The notes beneath the pieces are model-generated. The model did no database searches. It worked only from the letters and a program-made list of their open reading frames with translations, and was not told the DNA's origin. From positions 248,001 to 312,000 of the forward strand of contig CAKQDX010000001.1 of the NCBI GenBank assembly GCA_934229725.1: a DNA stretch of 64,000 bases. The letters are read 5' to 3'. The stretch is from an uncultured Streptococcus sp. GTDB lineage: Bacteria; Bacillota; Bacilli; Lactobacillales; Streptococcaceae. The first letter of the stretch is position 1. The number at the start of each line of letters is the position of its first letter. This document shows positions 31,872 to 41,237 of this stretch, one piece after another. Both the position numbers and the translations under genes were made by a program.

Positions 31872-32408
31872 CTACTCCACTCTGACACCATGCTTGCCTA
31901 AAAAGGTCTTTGCCAAAGCGTTCTCCAAAGCAGCTAGGGAAAGCGTCTTATCGGTTGTTAAAATCTGATAACGCTCATTCCCTTCAAAATAGAAATGATT
32001 CAAAGCTTGATAGCCATTTTTTTCGTAAAATGCTAGACGTTTTAGACGTTGAGCTTGATTAGACACATTAGGATCATCCATAGGCTCAATAGTGAGAACA
32101 CATGGGCGAACACCTGCTTCTTTCTTAACTTGTGCCAAAATCTGACTACCGTATCCCTGAGACTGTTTACGTTCTTCAACCGCAAGAAAGAGTAAGTAGA
32201 CCAGGCTGTCAGTATATATGGTATAGGTCAAGCCAATAAAAGTTTGCTTATCATAATAAGCCAGAAATTCCTGCCCTTTTTTCAAGCCATTCCAAGACAA
32301 TTGCCAGAGGGGAAGACGCTCACAAGCAGGAAAAGCCGCTTCATAAAGCGAAGCGACCTGTCTAAACGTTGGTGTAAGAGGGTAAACCTTACAAGTCTGT
32401 ACCGTCAT
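31872..32408 (-). CDS. GNAT family N-acetyltransferase
   Basis: About 178 residues. Motif A is LFLAVEERKQSQGYGSQILAQ (Q-x-x-G-Y-G) at about 85-105 and motif B KRLAFYEKNGYQALNHFYF. Substrate unknown. The start is not certain: ATG 32408 (MTVQTCKVYP) fits homologues better, while a TTG at 32420 overlaps the gtfB end. Close spacing to gtfB suggests one transcript. I cannot say whether it modifies the same surface glycoproteins. Confidence 0.8.
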   Translation of the reverse strand: MTVQTCKVYPLTPTFRQVASLYEAAFPACERLPLWQLSWNGLKKGQEFLAYYDKQTFIGLTYTIYTDSLVYLLFLAVEERKQSQGYGSQILAQVKKEAGVRPCVLTIEPMDDPNVSNQAQRLKRLAFYEKNGYQALNHFYFEGNERYQILTTDKTLSLAALENALAKTFLGKHGVRVE

Positions 32409-32412
32409 GACC

Positions 32413-33732
32413 CTAACCAATGACCTTTTGATAATCTTCTGGTGTCGCTACACAAGCATGCTCACGTTGACGGTCAAGAAGATGTCTAAAGAACTCTTGG
32501 TTGCCCAAGGCTTCATGAAGGGTTTGCTTAAAGTGACCGGCATCCATCGGTGAAAAGATATTGCTTGGCGCTGTATACTCTGGACCATGACTAGTGTTCG
32601 TAAAGGCGAGGATAAGCATATTATTTTCAAAAGCAGCACGGGTCGCTGACAAGATTTCATTTTGATGGTTAATATCCAAGTAGAAATCAGCTTCTTGATA
32701 AAGGCGCTTAACCTGTTCTGTTGTAATGTTAGGATAAAGACTAACATTGCTATATTTAGCCAAATCCATCAAGCGACTTGACATCTCTGTAATAGCTCCG
32801 ACATGATAGTGCATGGTAGGTACTTCACTAACAATACTTTCCAGATGTTCAACCTGATCGGAATTGGTCAAGATAAGTGCATGGTTTTGGAAATGATTTT
32901 GACGTGCAAATGGATACATGAAGCCAAGGAAAGCTACATGAGAAGCCTGCTGGGGACTAATCAATTTTAGCAAATTCGTGTAGGCTGTGTAATCCTGGAC
33001 AACAATCTTGGTTTGACGGTGATTGCTGTCAAGGAGCAAACGCATATTCCCAGGAACGGTGTCTGTAATTGGCTCTTGCCAGAAAAGCACATCTTGGCCA
33101 GAATTTGGAAGGTTCATCGTTGTCAAGAAAGGCGTTGACAATGAGTTATAAAGGATACGACTTAAATCATAACCTGCCTCTTGGAGATAGAAGACTACAA
33201 ATTCCGACTTGTTTTTGAAAATGTAGACTTTTTCCTTCCAATTCAAGATAACATCCTTGGTCAAATGGTTAACAACGATAACTTCCTTGTTATCTGGCGT
33301 GAAATAACTGGTAATAGTCGCCTCTTGTTTAACGTTGTAAGTTGTCTGAGAAAAACGATAGCCCTTGTTATTATAGCGGTCAGTCACGCGCAAGCGGCCT
33401 GACTCATCATACCAGTCCACAGCATTTACCAAACGTTGATGTTCGGGATGCGCATAATGAATATGTCCACGTTTTTTATCAAAACGGAAAATTTCTGCAT
33501 TACTATTGGTCCCTAAAATTTCCCAGTAATCTGGCACGGGCACTTGATTAAAGTAAAGGGCAGACCCCTGAACCTTATCAAAACCAGTGAAATAAAGGTA
33601 GGGCGAGGTTACATCACTAGGTAGAAAGCCATCATCCGAAAGGCAAACCGTTGTATTGGCATAGCCAGCAACGATTAAGGAGTAATGGAGATCCCAACTA
33701 CCCTGACTATAACTTTCAAATAAATTAATCAT
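32413..33732 (-). CDS. gtfB: GtfB-like glycosylation partner of GtfA
   Basis: 439 residues, close in length and N-terminal sequence (LFESYSQGSWDLHYSLI, GFLPSDVTSPYLYF) to GtfB of the accessory Sec system in S. gordonii and pneumococcus. GtfB binds the acceptor serine-rich protein and forms an O-GlcNAc transferase complex with GtfA. The central and C-terminal parts have a GT-B-like fold (IILTNSDQ, the ITEMSSR segment). It overlaps gtfA by eight bases, so the pair is translationally coupled. No secA2, secY2, asp or serine-rich adhesin gene is nearby. Identity of this pair is strong; target and pathway are inference. Confidence 0.88.
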   Translation of the reverse strand: MINLFESYSQGSWDLHYSLIVAGYANTTVCLSDDGFLPSDVTSPYLYFTGFDKVQGSALYFNQVPVPDYWEILGTNSNAEIFRFDKKRGHIHYAHPEHQRLVNAVDWYDESGRLRVTDRYNNKGYRFSQTTYNVKQEATITSYFTPDNKEVIVVNHLTKDVILNWKEKVYIFKNKSEFVVFYLQEAGYDLSRILYNSLSTPFLTTMNLPNSGQDVLFWQEPITDTVPGNMRLLLDSNHRQTKIVVQDYTAYTNLLKLISPQQASHVAFLGFMYPFARQNHFQNHALILTNSDQVEHLESIVSEVPTMHYHVGAITEMSSRLMDLAKYSNVSLYPNITTEQVKRLYQEADFYLDINHQNEILSATRAAFENNMLILAFTNTSHGPEYTAPSNIFSPMDAGHFKQTLHEALGNQEFFRHLLDRQREHACVATPEDYQKVIG

Positions 33733-35236
33733 GACTAGTCATCTCCTTTACTAAGTTAAGCCACTTCTGCTCAATTTCCTCTGTCAAAAAGCCCTTAGCG
33801 ATATCATAAGAGACTTGATGAACACGATCCAAATCTGTGCGGTTAAAGAAGGCTACAATTTTCTCTGCCAAAGCCGCTACAATGGCAGGTTCATCATCTT
33901 TTTCGAAACGAGGAATGAGGTAACCATTTTCATTGTCTTTAATAAAGGTTTGGTTCCCATAGCGTACGTCAAATCCAATCATACCAAGACCTGAACCAAC
34001 AGCTTCTAAAAGAGTCAAACCAAAGCCTTCACTCTTAGAACCTGACAAGTAAAGCTCGTAGTCCTTATAGACTTCGGTCAAATCTTGATGGCCCTTGAGA
34101 TGGATGTAATCCTGAGCTTGATTTTCCTCAATAATAGCCTTAAGTTTAGCCTCCTCAGCCCCTGTACCAAAGATATCAAAATTAACTTGTGGCAAGCTCT
34201 CCTTGGCCTTAACGACAGCCTTAGCCAACCAGTCCACATGTTTTTCATTGGCCAAACGTGAAGCGGTAATGATAGAGAATGGTTTACGATTGCCATCAGG
34301 CTTTCTCAGTTTATCCACACTTCCCACAGGGATGGTTACGATATGAGGTCTAAACGGTGTGTACTTGTTGAACTGATCTAGCATAATATCACGCTGACGA
34401 TCTGTCGCTGTGATAAAGAAATCGACCTTGTCCGCATTACTAAATTGATACTCGTAATAGTTATTCCAAAGAATGGTCTTGTCTGTTACCGCATTCTCAC
34501 TAAAGTGTTCCGCATGGACCACTACTCCAAGTTTAGCGGGTTTGGCATTACGGAAAACGGCTTGCCCTGTACCAGTTGCACGGTCCAAGATGACAATGTC
34601 TTTGTCCGTGAGGCCAAGTTGAGACATGAAATAAGCGATAAACTCGTGCTTTGAAGACAAAATCTTATCTGGAAAACGGAAGACACTATCCTTGCCGTCA
34701 ACGATTTCGTCATAGGCAACACTACCATCTTCATTGAAGAAACGGCGTTGGTAAAGATGAGCCTTGTTGTCCACTGGTGTGTAATACTCTGTGAACATCT
34801 TGGTGTAAGAGTAAAAATCTTTACGAATCAAGCAACCACGAGAAACCTTTTCCACACGGTGAACAATCTCTTCACCCTCTTTACGCAAGTATGCCGCATA
34901 AAAAATATCCTCTTTAGCACAGAAGAGCTTCACTACCTTACCATTAATTTCACGACGTGTAATATCATAAGGAATTTCATTTTCCAAATCCTTGACAGTA
35001 TAGGTCGTTGGGGCAATCTTAAGGTCTGTAAAATAGCTGTAGAGCCAGATGACATCTTCGTCCGCAAAACCCATGTTACGAGTCAAATCAGACAGATTGT
35101 CCTGCAAGAACATATCCATAAAGACAAACTTAGCCTTGATACCAGTGTTTTTAAAAATGGTAGAACGGTAGGCCTGAGCATATTCGACACCACTTGACGC
35201 CCAACCAATTCCTAAATTGATGTTATAAACGGTCAT
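33725..35236 (-). CDS. gtfA: GtfA-type glycosyltransferase (UDP-GlcNAc:protein O-GlcNAc transferase)
   Basis: 503 residues, matching GtfA of accessory Sec loci over its length. Diagnostic N-terminus TVYNINLGIGWASSGVEYAQ, then a DUF1975-type insertion (the ANMGFADEDVIWLYSYFTDL area), the acceptor cleft VVVHAEHFSENA, GT4 donor-site parts TASRLANEKHVDWL and GSKSEGFGLTLLEAVGSGL with the E-x7-E pattern. GtfA catalyses the first O-GlcNAc on serine-rich repeat adhesins together with GtfB. In this genome segment it is without the accessory Sec genes. ATG follows CTAGAAAGGAAAATAC. TagE-like poly(glycerol-phosphate) glucosyltransferases are relatives but lack the GtfB partner. Confidence 0.9.
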   Translation of the reverse strand: MTVYNINLGIGWASSGVEYAQAYRSTIFKNTGIKAKFVFMDMFLQDNLSDLTRNMGFADEDVIWLYSYFTDLKIAPTTYTVKDLENEIPYDITRREINGKVVKLFCAKEDIFYAAYLRKEGEEIVHRVEKVSRGCLIRKDFYSYTKMFTEYYTPVDNKAHLYQRRFFNEDGSVAYDEIVDGKDSVFRFPDKILSSKHEFIAYFMSQLGLTDKDIVILDRATGTGQAVFRNAKPAKLGVVVHAEHFSENAVTDKTILWNNYYEYQFSNADKVDFFITATDRQRDIMLDQFNKYTPFRPHIVTIPVGSVDKLRKPDGNRKPFSIITASRLANEKHVDWLAKAVVKAKESLPQVNFDIFGTGAEEAKLKAIIEENQAQDYIHLKGHQDLTEVYKDYELYLSGSKSEGFGLTLLEAVGSGLGMIGFDVRYGNQTFIKDNENGYLIPRFEKDDEPAIVAALAEKIVAFFNRTDLDRVHQVSYDIAKGFLTEEIEQKWLNLVKEMTSHD

Positions 35237-35334
35237 GTATTTTCCTTTCTAGGTAAAATGCAACATCGATATTATTTATTTATTTGATACAGCTGATGCT
35301 AATAAAATCTAAGCAGTCACTATATACTTTGGGA

Positions 35335-36558
35335 CTAGAGCAAGTCGTCGATAAGTGAGTCTACTTCGTCTTGTGCCTCTTCGATAGGTGTAATTTCAGT
35401 CACCATGATTCCTGCAACCGCCCGTTCAACCAAGGCGTCAACATCCATACGACGCTCATATTGTTCAACGTTTTTGATTTTTGGATTAGTCTTTGGACGG
35501 TCCGGTGCAAAGATGGTACAGCAATCTTCGAAAGGTTGAATAGAAATGTCGAAGGTATCAATCTTTTGTGCCAAATCAATGATTTCCAACTTATCCATAG
35601 TCACAACTGGACGAATCACTGGCGTACATGTAACAGCATTAATGGCCTGCATAGACTCCATCGTCTGACTGGCAACCTGACCTAGACTTTCTCCATTGAT
35701 AATCACAAGACCTCGACGTTCTTCACGAATGCGGTCAGTAATACGCATCATAAAACGACGTGTCAGAGTCATCAAATAAGCCTCTGGTGCTTTTTCTTTG
35801 ATTTCCTCTTGAATTTCAGTAAAGGGCACTTCAATGAACTGGATATTGCCACCAAACTTGGTCAACTTACGGGTCAAATCTTGAGCCTTTTTCAGTGCAC
35901 CAGGACTGGTGTATGGAGGGCTTGCAAAATGGACAGCCTCAATATCCACACCACGTTTAAGGGCTAGATAACCTGCAACAGGCGAATCAATACCACCTGA
36001 AAGCATGAGCATGCCTTTACCAGCTGTCCCTACAGGTAAGCCACCGGCTCCCTTAATTTCCTCATGAGAAATATAGGCAGCCTCCGCACGAATCTCTACC
36101 TTAAGATTAACATCTGGACCCTTCATTTGAGCTTTAATATCAGGCAATACGTCAAATACAGCATTCCCTAAAGTAAGATTGAGCTCACGACTGTCGAGAA
36201 TGAAGTCATGGTCACTACGTTTAGCCGTCACCTTAAAGGTAAGTCCATCATGATAAAGCCCAGTCATAATGTCTTGAACAGCTTTTTTCAAGACTTCGAC
36301 ATCTTTTTCACATTTGTAAACAGGACTAAAGGCCTGAATCCCAAAAATCTGCTTCAAGGACTCTGCTACTGGCTCGTAGGCTGTACCGTTGAGATAGATA
36401 TGCCCACGATCACGGTCAAAAGTCACTTTCACCTCTGGATAGATGGATAGGACATCCTTGATATTATTTTTAAGTTTATTGATGAAACGCATGCGGTTTT
36501 TGCCCTTGGTTGACAATTCCCCGTAGCGCACCATAATTTCTGAATACGTTAGTGTCAT
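35335..36558 (-). CDS. thiI: tRNA 4-thiouridine synthetase ThiI
   Basis: 407 residues: N-terminal ferredoxin-like and THUMP domains (about 1-165), then the PP-loop pyrophosphatase with LSGGIDSPVAGYLA at about 183-196 for adenylation of U8. The rhodanese domain of E. coli ThiI is absent, as in Firmicutes, so sulfur is delivered by the neighbouring desulfurase. CCTIFAPDRPKTNPK is typical of the C-terminus. It lies 44 bases after the desulfurase gene and carries AAAAGGAAAAGGA before the ATG. Confidence 0.95.
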   Translation of the reverse strand: MTLTYSEIMVRYGELSTKGKNRMRFINKLKNNIKDVLSIYPEVKVTFDRDRGHIYLNGTAYEPVAESLKQIFGIQAFSPVYKCEKDVEVLKKAVQDIMTGLYHDGLTFKVTAKRSDHDFILDSRELNLTLGNAVFDVLPDIKAQMKGPDVNLKVEIRAEAAYISHEEIKGAGGLPVGTAGKGMLMLSGGIDSPVAGYLALKRGVDIEAVHFASPPYTSPGALKKAQDLTRKLTKFGGNIQFIEVPFTEIQEEIKEKAPEAYLMTLTRRFMMRITDRIREERRGLVIINGESLGQVASQTMESMQAINAVTCTPVIRPVVTMDKLEIIDLAQKIDTFDISIQPFEDCCTIFAPDRPKTNPKIKNVEQYERRMDVDALVERAVAGIMVTEITPIEEAQDEVDSLIDDLL

Positions 36559-36602
36559 TCCTTTTCCTTTTGAACTTGATATTCTTGTATTATTTAATCG
36601 TT

Positions 36603-37748
36603 TTATCTCACTTTTTGTGTCTTAGCATAAACCTGCTTGAAAATCGTGAGAAATTGTTCAACCTGTCCCATATCATTGTCATCATCAAGACTGATACGAA
36701 CGGCAGTTTGAGCCAACTTACTTGGCACACCCATAGAAATAAGGGTTCCTGCTGGCTTACCGGCCTTTGAAGAACAGGCTGATGTCGTTGAAATATAGAT
36801 TTGATGCTCTTCAAAAGCATGGACAACAACTTCACCACGAACCCCCTTGATACCAAAGGTCAAAATATTGGGAGCAAAGTTATCACCCTCACCTGAGAAG
36901 AGAGTAATGTCCTCATACTTCGACAATTCGTCAAAGATAACCTTTTTCATCTTGGCAATTTTAGGCAGAGACAAGGCTTCTTTATCAGTGACTAAGCGCA
37001 AGGCCTTAGCCATACTCGCAATCCCAGCAACATTTTCAGTCGTTGAACGAAGGTCTTTTTCTTGCCCACCACCTGATAAGAGAGGCGTAATCTTTTTGCC
37101 AGCTTTTTTGTAGACAAAACCGACACCACGAACGGCATGGAACTTATGACCAGAAAAGGTCGCAAAGTCTACACGATCAGTTAAATAAGACGATACAGGA
37201 ACTTTACCAATAGCCTGGACAGCATCAACGTGGAAAGAAATCGTCGGCTCATTAGCTAGAAGGTCTGAAATCGCTTGAATGGGTTGGATAGAGCCGATTT
37301 CATTATTAACGGCCATCACTGAAACCAAGATGGTATCTGGTCGTAACAGTCGAGCAAGAGCTTCCACATCCACAAACCCTTGCTCATTAACTGGCGCATA
37401 GGACACTTGAAAGCCATGCTCAGAAAGCCATTTGGCAGACTCTTTGACCGCAGGATGCTCAATATCAGAAACGATGATGTGTTTACCGTAGGGTTCTTTT
37501 TCAAAAGCTACGCCCTTGATGATCCAGTTGTCTCCTTCGGTTCCACCAGACGTAAAGAAAATCTCATCGGCTGATTTTCCAATGAGGTCCGCAACTTGCT
37601 TACGAGAAGCCTCCAAAATACGTGTCGCAGACGTTCCTAATTGGTGCAAGCTAGAAGGATTCCCAAAAATTTTCGTTGCCGCTTCTTGGTAGGTTCTAAG
37701 AGCCTCTGGATAGGGCATAGTTGTAGCTGAATTATCAAAATAAATCAT
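36603..37748 (-). CDS. Cysteine desulfurase (NifS/IscS-like, ThiI partner)
   Basis: 381 residues, PLP-dependent. N-terminus MIYFDNSATT, the PLP lysine in FSGHKFHAVRGVGF, the flexible loop with the catalytic cysteine in STTSACSSKAG, and the HVDAVQAIG segment. Cysteine is converted to alanine and persulfide; adjacent thiI indicates a NifZ-like role in tRNA thiolation rather than general Fe-S assembly. The gene is directly divergent from the small membrane gene at 37858. ATG follows GAGGAAAAAAC. Confidence 0.92.
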   Translation of the reverse strand: MIYFDNSATTMPYPEALRTYQEAATKIFGNPSSLHQLGTSATRILEASRKQVADLIGKSADEIFFTSGGTEGDNWIIKGVAFEKEPYGKHIIVSDIEHPAVKESAKWLSEHGFQVSYAPVNEQGFVDVEALARLLRPDTILVSVMAVNNEIGSIQPIQAISDLLANEPTISFHVDAVQAIGKVPVSSYLTDRVDFATFSGHKFHAVRGVGFVYKKAGKKITPLLSGGGQEKDLRSTTENVAGIASMAKALRLVTDKEALSLPKIAKMKKVIFDELSKYEDITLFSGEGDNFAPNILTFGIKGVRGEVVVHAFEEHQIYISTTSACSSKAGKPAGTLISMGVPSKLAQTAVRISLDDDNDMGQVEQFLTIFKQVYAKTQKVR

Positions 37749-37857
37749 GTTTTTTCCTCGATTAATAGTTACTCCCTATTATAGCATAATTTTTTTAGCA
37801 TTTTTTGCGAGAAAATCATATAATAGAGAGTACGAAATAATTTTTAAGGAGAGCATC

Positions 37858-38322
37858 ATGTCTGAAAATTACTCACGCCGTAACCATACGTCCAATGAAG
37901 AAAGCAAATCTTCCCCTAAAGTGACTGAACACGTTTCTAAAGGCTTCACTGCCTTCCAAAAAGTCCTTACTGCTGTCGGGACTATTTTGTCAATCATCGT
38001 AGCGTCTATCACTATTATGAATTTCACCTCTTCTAATAAAGATAAGGACACATCTGATTCTTCAGCAAATCAATCAACTGTAGTCATCAAAGAAGGTAAC
38101 AATAAGACCCAAGATTCAAGCGCTGCCTCATCTAGCTATGGTAATGCAACTGACTCAGAAACAGAAACAAGCAGCCAAGCTGGTAATAACACTTATTCTT
38201 CATCAGCAGATACAACAACTGGTGGAAATACAACTACTTCTTCATCCGCTGCCACTGCAGACACAACAACTGGCAATGCGACAACTGGTGGTGCAACAAC
38301 TGGTGGCGCTGCTTCCAACTAA
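37858..38322 (+). CDS. Small membrane protein with Thr/Gly/Ser-rich tail (DUF6556-like)
   Basis: 154 residues: a basic cytoplasmic head (MSENYSRRNHTSNEESK), one membrane helix at about 40-63 (VLTAVGTILSIIVASITI), then a low-complexity extracytoplasmic tail of Ser, Thr, Gly, Asn and Gln. Similar small proteins sit next to folC in streptococci; I believe they are listed as DUF6556, but the identification is from memory. The frame extends upstream to 37747, but ATG 37858 has a clear AAGGAGAGCATC. It ends just before folC. Confidence 0.75.
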   Translation: MSENYSRRNHTSNEESKSSPKVTEHVSKGFTAFQKVLTAVGTILSIIVASITIMNFTSSNKDKDTSDSSANQSTVVIKEGNNKTQDSSAASSSYGNATDSETETSSQAGNNTYSSSADTTTGGNTTTSSSAATADTTTGNATTGGATTGGAASN

Positions 38323-38330
38323 GACATTTG

Positions 38331-38359
38331 AAAGGCTAGGAGTTTCCTGCCTTTTTCTA
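38331..38359 (+). terminator. Terminator-like hairpin overlapping the folC translation start region
   Basis: AAAGGC-T-AGGA, loop GTT, TCCT-GCCTTT followed by T. The only Shine-Dalgarno-like sequence for folC (AGGAG) lies inside its left arm. Confidence 0.75.
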
Positions 38360-38366
38360 TCATCCT

Positions 38367-39623
38367 ATGAACTATACAGAAACCATAAATTTCATTCACT
38401 CTTTTAAAGGTAATGGTCGTCGTCCCAAGCTTGAGCGTATGCGCTGGCTTTTAGATCAAGCTGGAAATCCTCAGATGCACTATCCAACAGTCCATATCGT
38501 CGGGACCAACGGTAAGGGATCAACAACCAGTTACTTACAACATGTCCTAAGTAAGGCAGGCTATCAAGTCGGAACCTTTACTTCTCCTTACATTACTCGA
38601 TTTAATGAGCGTATTAGTATTAATGGCACAGAGATTCCTGATAAGGACCTGATTGCTATTGTTGAGAAAGCTCAAATTCTTCTCAATGATTTAGAATATA
38701 ACACTGATTTTGACCGACCAACGGAATTTGAGTTGGTCACCCTACTCATGTTCCTCTACTTTGATTTGAAACAGGTTGATATTGCTATCATCGAAGCCGG
38801 AATCGGTGGACGTCTTGATTCGACCAATGTGCTTTCACCGGAGCTTGTCATCTGTACTTCGATTGGCTTTGACCACACTGAAACTTTAGGTAATAGTCTT
38901 GCGGAAATTGCTGATCATAAAGCTGGTGTCATGCAAAAAAATACCCCTACCTTGCTAGGTCATGTTCCTGAAGAAGTTGAACAGCTCTTCAGACAAAAAT
39001 CACATGAACTTAAGGCTCCTTTGGCTGTTATTGATAGGGAAATCCAGATCATTCATGCATCCAATCAAGCTCTTCAAGTTTCTTATGGCAAGTGGAAGAG
39101 TCCAAAACTTAAGCTCGCCATGCTAGGACAGCACCAAGAAAATAATGCTGGTTTAGCTGTCACTGCTGCCCATCTCTTGATTCAACTATTTCCTAAGATT
39201 ACCGATAAGAGTATCCAAGAGGGCATCGAAGAGACGCATTGGCCTGGTCGTAGTGAGTGGATTGGAAATAACATTTACCTAGATGGCGCCCATAATCCTC
39301 AAGGTATTGCCAGTTTAAAACAGGTACTAAAAGATAACTTCGCCAATCGTAGGGTCCACATCCTCTTTGCAGGACTTAGGCGGAAGCCCTTGGCAGACTT
39401 ACTCGAGGAATTGAAAGATTATGAGATAACGGTAACCAGCTTCGACTTTTTTGAAGCGCTACCCCTAGATGACTATCCTCAACACTTCAAACGTGCGACT
39501 GACTACAGAGACTGGTTGACCCAAGCTGATTCGGCAAATCCTGATGATTTATTTGTCATTACTGGATCCCTTTACTTTATCTCAGAAGTCAGAAATTATT
39601 TGATTAACGAAAAAAAGGCCTAA
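38367..39623 (+). CDS. folC: Folylpolyglutamate synthase / dihydrofolate synthase
   Basis: 418 residues. P-loop VGTNGKGSTTSYLQ at about 47-60, the GGRLDSTN substrate loop, GFDHTETLGNSL and the DGAHNPQG of the C-terminal Mur-ligase-like domain. Adds glutamate to folates. The ATG at 38367 agrees with homologues, but there is no Shine-Dalgarno in the 15 bases before it; a hairpin lies directly upstream. A terminator overlaps the stop codon (39610-39634). Confidence 0.95.
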   Translation: MNYTETINFIHSFKGNGRRPKLERMRWLLDQAGNPQMHYPTVHIVGTNGKGSTTSYLQHVLSKAGYQVGTFTSPYITRFNERISINGTEIPDKDLIAIVEKAQILLNDLEYNTDFDRPTEFELVTLLMFLYFDLKQVDIAIIEAGIGGRLDSTNVLSPELVICTSIGFDHTETLGNSLAEIADHKAGVMQKNTPTLLGHVPEEVEQLFRQKSHELKAPLAVIDREIQIIHASNQALQVSYGKWKSPKLKLAMLGQHQENNAGLAVTAAHLLIQLFPKITDKSIQEGIEETHWPGRSEWIGNNIYLDGAHNPQGIASLKQVLKDNFANRRVHILFAGLRRKPLADLLEELKDYEITVTSFDFFEALPLDDYPQHFKRATDYRDWLTQADSANPDDLFVITGSLYFISEVRNYLINEKKA

Positions 39624-39634
39624 TGCCTTTTTTT
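39610..39634 (+). terminator. folC terminator overlapping its stop codon
   Basis: AAAAAAAGGC, loop CTAAT, GCCTTTTTTT. The stop TAA lies in the loop. Confidence 0.9.
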
Positions 39635-39691
39635 ATTTAGACAACCTATTTGCTACTCACAAAGTATTAACTCCTATTCAGCCACAAAGAA

Positions 39692-39719
39692 AAGCCTGAA
39701 ACTCTTGGTATTCAGACTT
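39692..39719 (-). terminator. gor terminator
   Basis: Minus-strand AAGTCTGAA and TTCAGGCTT arms around TACCAAGAGT, followed by TTCTTTG. Confidence 0.8.
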
Positions 39720-39726
39720 CACCTTT

Positions 39727-41079
39727 TTACCTCATCGTTACAAATTCTTCTGAACCGGTTGGATGAATGGCAACCGTATTATCAAAATCAGCCTTAGTTG
39801 CTCCCATCTTAATAGCGACAGAGAAGCCTTGAATCATCTCGTCGACACCGTAGCCAATGCCATGAAGACCGATGATTTTTTCATCCTTACCAAGTGTTAC
39901 TAATTTCATAGTTGACGGCTGACGATTGTTTGCAAGAGCTGTATACATTGGAGTGAAGCTAGATTTATAGACCTTGATATTCTCCGCACCATACTTAGCG
40001 ATTGCTTTTTCTTCAGTCAAACCAACAGAACCAATAACTGGGTGGCTAAAGACCACAGTAGCAACATCTGTGTAATCAAGCTTAGCATCAGCTTTATTGT
40101 TGAAAAGTCGCTCTGACAATTGACGTCCGGCCTTGACTGCAACTGGCGTTAAATCAAGTTTACCAGTCACATCACCAAGAGCGTAGATACCAGGAACTGA
40201 TGTATTTTCAAAGGCGTCTGAATAAATGTTACCTCGTTCAGTCAACTCAACACCTGTCTTTTCAAGACCAAAACCAGAGGTATTAGCTGCACGACCGATA
40301 GCCCAGATGAGACAATCAACAGTGATTGTTTCTCCATTGTCAAAGCTAATGGTCAAAGAATCGTCAGCATTTTTCACTACTTCTGTGGCATTGGCATGTG
40401 TATGGAGGGTAGGGCCAGACTTAGCCATCTCATCAACTAAAACATCAACGATATCCTTGTCGAAGGTACGCAATGGACGGTCCTTACGCACAAAGATATG
40501 CGTATCACTGCCAAGAGCATTGAGAACACCAGCAACCTCAACGGCGATATAGCCAGCACCGATAACAGCTGTACGTTTTGGAACTTCATCTAATTCAAAG
40601 AAACCGTCTGAAGTAATCCCATATTCACTACCTGGAATATTTGGATAAAGGGCGTGACCACCTGTCGCAATCAGGATATGTGGTGCTGTGTAACGTTCAC
40701 CAGCCACTTCAACTGTATGAGGGTCAACAAATCTTGCATACTCGTATACACGTTCAACGCCATTACTATCAAAACCACGCTCATAAGAACCATGGATACG
40801 ATCAATATAAGCCTGACGATTGGCCTTAAGGGTCGCAAAATCAAACTTATTAAGCGTCACATCAAAGCCATATTCGCCCGCATAGCGGTGAAGGGTCTCA
40901 GCAACCTGAGCACCATACCACATGACCTTTTTAGGTACACAGCCCACATTAACACAGGTACCACCGACCTCTTTTCCTTCAAAGAGAATAACCTTAGCGC
41001 CGTGCATAGCAGCACGATTAGCACTGGCAATCCCACCAGAGCCACCACCGATAACAATATAATCGTATTCTTTTACCAT
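39727..41079 (-). CDS. gor: Glutathione reductase
   Basis: FAD disulfide reductase, 450 residues. FAD-binding GGGSGGIASA (11-20), redox-active CVNVGC (Cys42 and Cys47), NADPH loop GAGYIAVEVAG (about 175-185) and the C-terminal interface HPTGSEEF with the catalytic His. The sequence HPTGSE is typical of glutathione reductases rather than dihydrolipoamide dehydrogenases. It is monocistronic, with AAGAGGTAAATT before the ATG. It implies glutathione import or synthesis; gshF is not in the window. Confidence 0.93.
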   Translation of the reverse strand: MVKEYDYIVIGGGSGGIASANRAAMHGAKVILFEGKEVGGTCVNVGCVPKKVMWYGAQVAETLHRYAGEYGFDVTLNKFDFATLKANRQAYIDRIHGSYERGFDSNGVERVYEYARFVDPHTVEVAGERYTAPHILIATGGHALYPNIPGSEYGITSDGFFELDEVPKRTAVIGAGYIAVEVAGVLNALGSDTHIFVRKDRPLRTFDKDIVDVLVDEMAKSGPTLHTHANATEVVKNADDSLTISFDNGETITVDCLIWAIGRAANTSGFGLEKTGVELTERGNIYSDAFENTSVPGIYALGDVTGKLDLTPVAVKAGRQLSERLFNNKADAKLDYTDVATVVFSHPVIGSVGLTEEKAIAKYGAENIKVYKSSFTPMYTALANNRQPSTMKLVTLGKDEKIIGLHGIGYGVDEMIQGFSVAIKMGATKADFDNTVAIHPTGSEEFVTMR

Positions 41080-41200
41080 AATTTACCTCTTATGTTTCTA
41101 TATGGAGCATATTAGCTTTTAGATAAGCCTTGTAAGCCATTTCTGATTTTACTTTATCATAAATTAAATATCCTGACAAAAATCCGCTACGACACAAAAA

Positions 41201-41228
41201 AACAACCCCGTACTCAACGAGATTGTTT
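41201..41228 (-). terminator. fruRKA operon terminator
   Basis: Minus-strand AACAATCTCGT and ACGGGGTTGTT arms, loop TGAGT, then seven T. Confidence 0.88.
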
Positions 41229-41237
41229 AATCATATC

